The position numbers and the translations under genes were made by a program. This document shows positions 55,120 through 64,000 of a stretch of 64,000 bases of DNA, piece after piece; position 1 is the stretch's first letter, and each line of letters begins with the position of its first letter. Source of the stretch: Phellopilus nigrolimitatus (Eukaryota > Basidiomycota > Agaricomycetes > Hymenochaetales > Hymenochaetaceae); NCBI GenBank assembly GCA_021029095.1, contig JAJOHG010000047.1, forward strand, positions 1 through 64,000, in the 5' to 3' direction. A model generated the notes under the pieces. That model was not told the DNA's origin. It worked only from the letters and a program-made list of their open reading frames with translations, and ran no database searches.

Positions 55120-58100
55120 ATGCGTGAGTCGAACTTCGCGTTCCCAGCGCAGAACAGAGCTTGCGTGTGCATCACGTCCCAATTGTACGATAGGAGAGGT
55201 GAGTCTCAGTCGTGTGCCCATTGCAGCCGCCGCCATGCTCGACGCTGACCGAGAAATTCGATTACAGCGCTTGACACCACGTCTCCGCTCCCGTTGCTCA
55301 ATTCACTTACCCACCTCACGTATCTCACTTCGACCTCGCCGCGCATCCGGGAGATCCTCACCTGCGACGGCGGCCTGGAGCGCCTTGTCCGCCTCCTGCG
55401 CGATTTTTGTCTCTCCCCACCGCCGCCAGAGAACCCTTCCGCCATTTATGGCCTCTCGCCTCCTGGACTTCCCCGCCCGCCGCCCACTCCGACTCTCAAT
55501 CCCAAATCCTTTGACCGGCACGCCGCATACCGCTTTTCGCTCGCCTTTCAAAGCGTAGTCAACATCGGCGTACGGGGATCGGAGCCCATACGGAGTCGTG
55601 TCGTGCAGGCGGGTACGCTAGAGGTCGTCGGCTGCGTTCTCGAGGCCTGGCTCGCATCGAAAGGCTTCGCTGTCGGCCCGAGTGCGAGCGCGAGCGGCAT
55701 CCCGCGCGAGACCCGCGAACAAAGACAGCTTCAGGCGGCAGCAGCAACTCGAGCAGCGCCAACGGGAACAAGCACAGGAGCTTGTCCGCCTTCTCGCGCG
55801 AGAACGGTCTTTTGCGATCGCCGAGGTGAATCCGATTTCTTGATTTCTTCGCGCTTACTCATCTGACGCCGCCCTAAGGACGAACAAAGCATCGCCACTT
55901 CGGATGCGGAGACGACGGTGTCAACTGACACTTCTGCGAATGCTACGCCGCTGGGCTCTGGGACGCCGACGGGCACGGTCATTGTCCCTGGACGGGACCG
56001 TTCGGGCACTGTGGTGGCGCGGCGTATCTGGGACGTAGATGTCGGTGATCGTTCACAAGAGCTGCCCATGCCAGGACCGGTAATGTCGCGGAGTCGTACC
56101 GTACGTGGGCGCGTTGCCGAGTCTGCAACGCCGTCCGCATCGACATCGCGACCGGACACAGAGACCGAGGATGACGCGGATGTTGAGATGGAGACGTCGA
56201 TGACGCAGGATCAGGACGCGGATGAGAACATGCCACCCCCACCATCTCTTTCACATCCACGACGGACTGTTGGCATCGTCTCCGATTCGCCATCCCCAGC
56301 AGGCGCAGGTACGGTCGGTGTTGGCATGGCCGGAGCCTCCGATACTCTTGACGTCGACCTCGATGCGCACATCATCATCAACACGAACGCGGCGGACGAC
56401 GGCGTGTCTGATGGGATCGTGGCGCTCGATCAAAACGTCAACGACGACTTGGCGATGGGCGCCCCGCCTGGCGCGCCCGGCGCGATCGACGCCACGCCGC
56501 GCACACGCGCGAATACCCTAACCCTCAATACCCGCAACATGACGCGCGAGCACCATCACCATGGCCACGCGCACGGGCGAGAAGAGCTCACGCCGCGTGC
56601 TGTCCTGGCGAGTTTACCCATGCACACACATGCGCACCCGCCGATGCCTGTCGCGATGCCCGTCGCCGCCGACGGCGCGAATGCGGGTCCAGCGCGGAGC
56701 TCGCCTGCTCGCGGTGCCGCGGGCGGATCGAACCTCGGGTCTCCCGTTCAAGCGACGCGCGGTGCCTTAGCATTGCCTGCTCCGGCTGCCGCCTCGCCTT
56801 CACCGGCCTGCGACGGGCCCCACTCCGCGCGCGGCGCATCGGCACCATCATCACCACCATCACCATCATCACGGTGTGGAGGAGCCGGGTCCGTTCCGCG
56901 AAGAGGATGTACTACTTTCACTGCAGCTCCTTGCCTATCTCAGCAAGTACCCCCACGTACGCCAGGCGTTTTACAAGCCGCGTCTGAGCTTCCATCCGGC
57001 GACAGCGACGGGTAGCGCGGGCACGCCGTCAACATCTACCACGTCTACTGGAGCGAGGGATAGTTCAAGCTGGAGAGGAGGCGCGTGGACTAGGACCGGT
57101 ACAACGACAAGCGCGCACTCAGCCGCGACGGCATCGGCGGATCTCAAAAAGGACAGCTTCTTCAAGGCGCTGACCGGGCGCGGAAAGGAGAAGGAGAAGG
57201 CCATCACAATCTCCTCTGGGCTAAATCCGCCATCGCCTACCTCTCCGTCCAGCTCGGCGTTGCCGCGGATGACCAACGTGTTCTCGCTCGTCGAGCGCTT
57301 CACGTTTCGCCCAAGCCCGACGGAGAGCAGTCTTCCGACACCGCCGCCGTTCTTACCCCCAGAAATACAATATTGGGCGGGTGTCATCATGCGCAATGCG
57401 TGCCGGAAGGACGAGAGCCGTGGCGGGATAAGACAGTGTGCTAACAGTACGTCTTCTTTGCATAATTTCTTATTCGTCTACTCACAAAGACCCTGACCTA
57501 TTCTAGTGCTCTGTGGTAAATGGGAGTCATTCCCGCGAGAGTTCGCCAAGTGCCGACGGTGCAGGAAGGCAAAGTATTGCGGGAAGGAATGTCAGTCACG
57601 TGCATGGAGCGAAGGTCATCGATTCTGGTGCAGTGCGCGCGAGGGCGACGACATAGCCGAGGGCGCGCCGGGTGTCGGACAGGGTCAGAATGCTGAAGGC
57701 GATGGCGACAGCACGGAAGGTGCGGTCGCCAGCATCGGTGTTGGAAGTGGAAGTGGGTCAGGAGGGCGTACGGTGTCGACAATTGCGCATGACAGGGTGG
57801 AGCGCCGGTTGGCACGGGATAGAGAGCGCCAGCGACTTGCATCAGCAGCCGCTGCCTCTCTTGCGGGCATGCAGCCTGTTGCACACTCTTCGGTTGCTCG
57901 AAACAATGGTACAACGGTGAGTTAACATTCAGTCAGTTTTCCATTGAAATCTCAGTGACTCATTCTGCTTTCGAACACAGACTGCTTCGGAGTTCGCAAG
58001 GCCACGAGGAGCAAGCGGGCATGGTCATGCTCGTGTTGCGGGTTTGCCCAGCGCCAGCTCAAATACAATTGCGCCGGCAAACCCTGTAACCTCGTTCTTT

Positions 58101-58625
58101 GGCCCGGGCAACACTCTCGGCGGTCCGCCAGCCACGAGCATGTCGATTCCTATTAGCATGCGGCGGCGCGCAGCAGCGGCAGCTGCAGGACCATCATCGA
58201 TAACGACAACACCGTTCCCGGTCAATCATGCGGTTCCACGCCCAACGGCGCCTGCACCAGAGAGCGCCTCCCCTCCCGCCAACCCGGGCCTGAACGTTTT
58301 CTCGGCGGAGGAGCAGGCAACCATCCGCAGCTTCCTGTCGGCGGTCGGGATGTCTGAGGCGGAAGCGCTGGCGGACAATGGGGCGGGGTACGCCGCCGCG
58401 CTCGATGCGGATATCGAGGCACACATCGCGACATTCGAACGCGGGCGGGCGGCAGAAAGGATGCGGGCGGGCGAACGGGCGCTGCCGGACAGAATCCAGG
58501 CGCTGGAGGTGCGCGATCGTCGGGCGCGTGCGCGCACGTCACCGTCGCGTGCGACGCGAGATGCTTCGGCTGCGGGTTCGAGTTCGGGTGCAGATGCGAG
58601 TGAAGACGACATGGTACTGGGGTGA
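55120..58625 (+). CDS. MUB1: MUB1/SamB MYND-type zinc-finger protein, copy B, two frame breaks
   Basis: Exons 55120-55198, 55268-55825, 55879-57446, 57507-57916 and 57981-58625. The start MRESNFAFPAQNRACVCITS and ALDTTSPLPLLNSLTHLTYL are the conserved Mub1/SamB N-terminus. EEPGPFREEDVLLSLQLLAY with LSKYPHVRQAFYKPR is a second conserved block. The MYND finger spans RQCANMLCGKW, AKCRRCRKAKYCGKECQ and EGHRFWC, with all zinc ligands present. In yeast Mub1 partners the E3 ligase Ubr2 to degrade Rpn4; SamB acts in Aspergillus morphogenesis. Two defects stand out. An extra C near 55729 breaks QRQF/RRQQQLEQRQRE. A second shift lies between ATRGALALPA (about 56775) and the His-rich HHHHHHGVEEPG (about 56850). 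The protein is otherwise complete, so sequence error and recent inactivation are both possible. Confidence 0.82.
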
Positions 58626-58970
58626 TAGATGCAACTACAGATGCTGCGAGTACCTTATCTATTGCCCTCTTTCTCCATGACCATCGTTATGATTTGGCCG
58701 ACTAGGATACTTTACTTGCTTTCCTTTCTATCCTCCTCTTCCATTCCCCATTCTTGTTTGTCTCTCCACACCTTACATATCTGTCGTCCAACCCATCATC
58801 GTGTTTACACCCTTTTGGTCTCTGCTGCTTTCTTCCTAATAGTTTCTAGCACGCATCTGTACATTCTACAGCATAGTTTTCACGTCTACATATACAACAC
58901 TTTAACGACATTTCCTTATTTACGCGGGAAAGTACACCCGTGTGAGTGATTGCTAAAGCATGCGGTCAGT
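58626..58970 (+). other. MUB1 copy B 3' region conserved in copy A
   Basis: Shares long stretches with 13740-14060 in inverted orientation, which shows that the MUB1 duplication included the 3' untranslated region. Confidence 0.75.
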
Positions 58971-60737
58971 TTCGCACAAGACGGCAACCATACACATATT
59001 CTACTCTGTACGTCACCCGTTTGGTCTCTTCTCTTGATTGCTGATCTATTCTTTCAATTCAGATCTCTAGCGAACCTACGTACCAATCGCTGTATCGCTT
59101 CCCAAGAGCATATCGAGAGCGCGGCGCGCTCGCATGCTTTCTGGTGCTGATCTAATTCATGAATGTCATCAGAAGTTTCTCCACATCGCTACCGACTTCC
59201 GAAGACTTTTCTGTCGCCTCGCCCCACGCACTTGAATATGGCCTCAGCTCTCTGCAAAATGGTATGCGGATTCGAAAGATTCGAATAAGCAACTTGAATC
59301 CGGACAATGCCTATATACACATGACGATTGGGCTTTTCAGATCCACCGCATGGCATTCTGAATATTCCGTACTGCGATTCTCAAATCCGGCTTGGCTCGA
59401 ATTCTCTGATAGCATTCTTTGGCCACTCTACGAAGCAATTACTCATCAAATGCATATATTACTCGGCATGGTTGACCGGGTCATGCTCATGTAATTTAAG
59501 CTATACATCTAGGACGAGTAAGTAATCGGCCGACTGTCTTTCCCTCTGCAGCACGACACACACAGTCAGATACCCCGTAATCCACTCTCTTTGTTTCTAC
59601 TCAGGCTTTCGTAAATCCGCAGGCTCCGAGCCTCCCAATTCTCTGACACCGTCTTCAGTTTCTTGTTCCCTTTGAGCCTGCTCTCTTCCTCATTGTCTCC
59701 CCGTGCCTCCCATTGATTATTCTTTTGTGCCATAGCCGAAGCCCTGTATGTGTCGTACAATATACTGCACGTAACCATCCGTCGTGCCAGTACCCTCGCC
59801 TACTTATCGATATCTGATCAAGTCAGGAACTCGTCCGGACCAGCGAACCCGTATACAGTATCGCGCAAACAACGATATTTAGTCCCCGCGCGAACTCGAT
59901 CGCGAAATCGAATGCGTCTGCTCCTGGCTCCTGGCTCGAGTAGCACCTGCGATTTCGCATATCCCTTTGGCGATGAGGTGTGTCCAGGAAGGTCCAACAA
60001 GGCGATCATGATCGCTCTCGGCGGAAACAAGACGGATTCCGGAGCCAGTATATGTTCGGTGCGAAGTACGTCTCATGTACCGCTATCTACTGGGTGAGCT
60101 AGATGACAATTAGAGCGTGCTTGTATCGACCATATGTGGAGGTTGCATGTCGTCTTGTTCTCTCCCATCTGCAAATGCATCAGGCTGATCAGATGCGTGT
60201 ATCAGCTTCCTTGATGAACTCGAAGAATGGATGATGTGCGTCGTGAAAAATGTAAGCTCGCAGCGGAATTTTGACGCATGAGCGAGGAGTATAGCTGCGC
60301 ATTCGCGGCATTCAACAATCTGTTCTCGTCTCACCGTGCTGTTGAGTTCGTCATCTTGAAGAAGGTGTTAACATGTCGCGAATACTCTCAGTCTCATGGC
60401 ACTCTAACATGGTCTTGAAAGAAAAGATGGTGTGGGCAACATTTGGAATAGACCTTGCATCGAGATCCGAATATGTATGTAAGTATCTTTTACGCGCGCG
60501 AAAGTAGGCTTTTGTTTACGTCGCAGTATGATCCTTGAGTTCGAGAAATCCTCATCATCACTTCTTTTTTCTGGCGATGCCATCTTTGATCAGCAACAAT
60601 ACATCAAATATCGTAGCAGAGCTCTTGTTCTTTTGACTGTATCTCCTTGCTTAAAATGTCTTTGAAGAGTTTGTCTCGACACGTCTCCCGAGTCAAACTT
60701 CTAAAGTCTTGTTGATTCCACTTACACGCATTTCGCT
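58971..60737. other. Intergenic region without a supported gene
   Basis: Short frames of 60-115 codons on both strands, none with recognisable similarity or linked exons. Confidence 0.5.
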
Positions 60738-62375
60738 ATGTATTCCATTCGCTCTGACGTCGAGCCTGTTGATCCAAGCCTGGCGCCACTTATCATCTCA
60801 GAGACAAATACTGCACAATACGCTGGAGTGGCAATTCTAGCTCTCTTAGTCTACGACGCCAGTAAGTTTTGCATATCTTGGTTGGCATGTCAGATATCCG
60901 CGGGTTTAAAGATCTAATGTCATATTATCTTTCAGTTATCACTATGGACAAGGAGGTGAGTAGGATGTGAGACGATTAGCTTTCCGTCTAACCAACCGTT
61001 GCATCTCTTAGATTAAATACTTCTGGGTACGCTTACTTTGGAATATCAATGTGACCAGGCATATATTCATCTGTCATGCGGCACAAAGAGCTCTCCTCGC
61101 AACTTTGTCAGCTTGATTTACTTTGCAGTAAATATTATCTTACAGTTTCTTCTGATAAACTGATCTGATAAATGCTTGTAGAATCGATACATTGGAATTC
61201 TTGGAGCCGTCTCAAGCACAGTGCGTACGTCAAAATTTTACAGCAAGTACATTAGAAACAAGCCTGTCCGCTGACTCGGCTTGTTATAGGACTGACTCTT
61301 CAAGTGAATGAAACACTGTAAGCAAAGCCTGATTAGTGCACTATAGTTCATTGTGTCTGACTCAAAGATCTGTTCGTAGGTGTAAGCACTTTTCGGATAC
61401 TGCATTACAGTCTACTGATAATATTTCAAGGTCTCGGCTTTTTCTGGATTCAGAGTATGGCTAGTGAGTTTCTGAATTTTGCACGAACAACATTTTGCTC
61501 ATCACATGGAAGACTGGATGACAGTCATTTTAATTGATTGTAATTCCTTCCTGCTTGTAATATTGAACACATTCATCCCAAATTAATTGTCTTACAGATA
61601 TTCTTCTGATGAGAGTCCTAGCACTATACCACCAGGGTGAGCATTCCTAATACTTCCAAATATTGCTGGTATCTAATAAACAATAGATAAGAGACTAGCT
61701 GCATGCCTGAGGACTCTATTTGGACTGGAGGCAGCATTTGGCCTGGGTATCATTATATATAGCATGATCTATCAACAGAGTAAGACTGTCTGCTCATTGT
61801 ACAGTGGCATTCTCTAATCATGGGTTTCAGTTGTTGTAGGGGAGCTTGCAAAAGGTGTAACATTCTGTGGAGTCAATAGATACATTCCAAAAGTGTGGGA
61901 TTCTCTATCCTGGTTAGCACTGGCTGTTTTTTGTAAAGCAATTGGACTGACCTGGAAGCTGGAACAGGGCTGCTCCACTACTATATGCAATCATCTTAAT
62001 GATCCTAGCACTCTATAAAGCTGAGAAGGTTTGGAGGGAGAACACTGGCTTCAGTCAGTTCAACCTTGTTAAGGTGCTTATCCAAGATCAGGCTATTTAT
62101 TTTATTATGTATGTTTTCCTTCATGCATTGTTAGTGGCTTAGGAGCTAATTACCCTGACAGGGTCATTTTCTGCAGTGTTATGGAGATAATTTCAGCCCA
62201 GTTGGATGTCTCAAATATCCTTCTGGCTGATTTTATGACTTTGTTGGGAAGCCCTAGCCTTCTTTGTGTCCTTGGGAGCCATCTGCTTGTCCATCTGAAG
62301 GAGGCAGGAGAGAGAGGGGTCAATGAAGGGATGAGCTACAAGATGAAGACCATTAGTAACATTGAGTTTTCCTAG
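60738..62375 (+). CDS. DUF6533-type multi-pass membrane protein
   Basis: ATG 60738 gives MYSIRSDVEPVDPSLAPLII, then AQYAGVAILALLVYDA spliced (60861/60936) to IITMDKE (20-bp exon) and (61012) IKYFW. The Y..V..L.L..YD..ITM..EI..FW pattern is the hallmark of the DUF6533 N-terminal domain, abundant in Agaricomycetes. Later exons encode NRYIGILGAVSSTV, ILLMRVLALYHQ, LFGLEAAFGLGIIIYSMIYQ, GVTFCGVNRYIPKVWD, LLYAIILMILALYKAEKVW and a C-terminal exon, MEIISAQLDVSNILLADF to LLVHLKEAGERGVNEGMSY. About seven membrane helices are expected, in a rhodopsin-like layout. Function is unknown; a receptor-like role is only a guess. There are at least eight short introns, and I did not fix every exon edge. Confidence 0.8.
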
Positions 62376-64000
62376 TTTCGTGAAGGGAATTCCGAAGATT
62401 ATTTATTTATTCTGCTTTATTTGGCTTTGCCTGAAACTCATTGATCTAAGGACAGACATGCGATACATGTAGGACTGCCAATCACTTATGTGCTCCAATT
62501 TTATCTGTGGTTTATTATTCTGTGCGATGTAATGTCATTGTTGGGAGCAGTAATAAAAGTTTGAACAGTACGAGCTCATTGCGATCATTTCCTTCTAGTA
62601 ATGTATAGATCGAAATTACATAGCTAGCTAAATGTGGTTAGCCACAATACAACAGCAGCGTGCGTGGATTGCTAAGCCGCCCTGTCATAGTTGGAAGTGC
62701 ACGGAGAGCAAATGTCGACAGGTTGTGCTGACTCACCTGCGCGACTGGGATAGCTCATTATCGACTACGGTGAGAACCAAAAGGAGAGCAGTCGGAGTGA
62801 AAGTGTGCCAACATGCAGATGCGTCTCCTAATGTTCGGTACTCGCGCCCAAAACTTGGGGATCCTCGAGTTCTCACCCTGCGGCGAGGCGCCTGTCCAAG
62901 GATCGCAATCGCAGCGTCTATCTTCCACATCACATCTGCTGGATTTGTTCTGAGCGCGTTGCTGAACGGCTCAGCATACTTCTGAATGAATATGCCCTAA
63001 CTGTGATAATTTGCACCTGGGATAGAGAAATTTGCACACGCAAAATGCTTGGACGAGCGAGACGATACTATATGTTGGTGTTGATGACTGCTTTACAAAT
63101 GTTTATAATATCGCGATATACTGGAAAACGGGAAAACGAGGCAATGAGCGCCAGATCGAGGAACAGACAAGGGGCGAACTCACAAATAGAAGTCCTACTA
63201 TTCTTGGGTCTTCTATATTCGTCTCTCCAGAACTCGCGCATCCCACCTGCTTCCGGCGTCGGTCGGTGTCGATCGGCGATCACGATTGAAACGATTCGCT
63301 GTCTAAGCGGTCGAGAAACACGGCGTCGGGGACTCGGATCTTGATGGCCCCGATCCATTCCGCACGTACGAAGTTTCTCTGGATCCTATGATGAAAAGGA
63401 GGAGCTTGCAGATGTGGTCAGTGCACTAAAATACTGCTAGCGAGTAGCGTGTCGGTGACAGGGACGAAGAGAGGATGGAAGAATAAAGCAGAGGGGCCAC
63501 GCACACGCACGCCGGCCGTAGAAAATCATGCGCGCGGGTTTCCACTTCTGCGCCACCTTGGGGCACCCTGATCGAACACACCGCTGTAGCTCGCCTTCGC
63601 TGCGACGCGCTTCTGCCTATTTGATATGATACTCCGCCAGCCATCCTATCCTTTCTAGACAAAAAGATGCACAGATAAGCTAGTTAAGTTGATTGTTTTG
63701 AAAGGGAGGTGTTAAAATACGCACCTTGCTGGCTAGAAGCCTGTGCAGAGGCCCACTGATGTGCGAGTCTTTTGGAAGGCCGTTAATCTCATGGGTGTAA
63801 CTGCTTGTTATCGTGATGTCCATGAGAAATAAAGTAAAAGGAGTGTTAGACAGCAGAACAACTGCAGTGAAAGAAGAAAGGAAGAGACGGACTACTTTGA
63901 ATGGCCCTTCTACGATTGACATTTCCCGCTAACACACAAATTACATGGAGCATGCCCTGATGGGCACCTTCGAACGATGAGACACGCATCGTACACCTAC
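62376..64000. other. Right edge, no firmly supported gene
   Basis: At 63922 on the minus strand a possible first exon (MSIVEGPFKVVRLFLSSFT, with a hydrophobic stretch, ending LHRLLASK before a gtgcgt donor at about 63725) might start a membrane or secreted protein whose next exons I cannot identify. The rest has only short frames. Confidence 0.35.

Overview
The window reads as nuclear DNA of a filamentous basidiomycete (Agaricomycete-like). Introns are short (about 50-70 bp, GT..AG). The recognisable proteins are fungal (MUB1/SamB, RNA14, NUP192, KIN1-type kinase, ECL1-type protein), and there is a DUF6533 membrane-protein gene of the kind expanded in mushroom-forming fungi. No bacterial features, tRNA, rRNA or CRISPR were found.

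1-23 kb, mostly minus strand: a dense mosaic of truncated, frameshifted pieces of housekeeping genes. In order these are KAP123/importin-4, an ECL1-like 5' module, an RRT8/EI24-like membrane protein, an ISWI remodeller, a KDM4-like JmjC domain, the SEC61-alpha C-terminus joined to RNA14, a longer ECL1-like gene, an unrecognised plus-strand gene, and a MUB1 copy (copy A) split by a VPS10 fragment and lacking its MYND finger. 19.4-24 kb: a repetitive element with four ~720-bp internal units and GGCGCGCC-centred palindromes. It ends at a palindrome plus CTAG, beside the detached C-terminal end of RNA14. A truncated second copy follows.

24-30.8 kb: a satellite of 14.4 near-identical 474-bp units that starts on the base after the second CTAG end. 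31-35 kb: NUP192 and KIN1-type kinase pseudogenes, butted together. 35.3-39.3 kb: a structurally complete hAT transposon (TIRs, imperfect 8-bp target duplication, spliced transposase with no visible stop). It sits inside a second small kinase relic.

39.6-43.7 kb: two healthy, convergent transporter genes, a DHA1-like MFS transporter (582 aa) and an NCS1 purine/cytosine-type permease (543 aa). 43.7-52 kb is largely without confident genes. It holds a possible FunK1-like remnant and one weak small model. 52-54.2 kb has an unrecognised multi-exon gene rich in Ser, His and Gln. 55.1-58.6 kb has MUB1 copy B, nearly complete and inverted relative to copy A, but with two reading-frame breaks. 60.7-62.4 kb has a DUF6533 gene.

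The main story is genome plasticity. Truncated copies of essential genes are concatenated, one is interrupted by another, mobile elements are nested in the relics, and a homogeneous satellite has grown beside a transposon-like end. Many frame breaks are single-base. For ISWI and MUB1 copy B, assembly error is a live alternative to pseudogenisation. For the KIN1, NUP192, SEC61 and VPS10 pieces, truncation and substitutions at key residues point to true pseudogenes.
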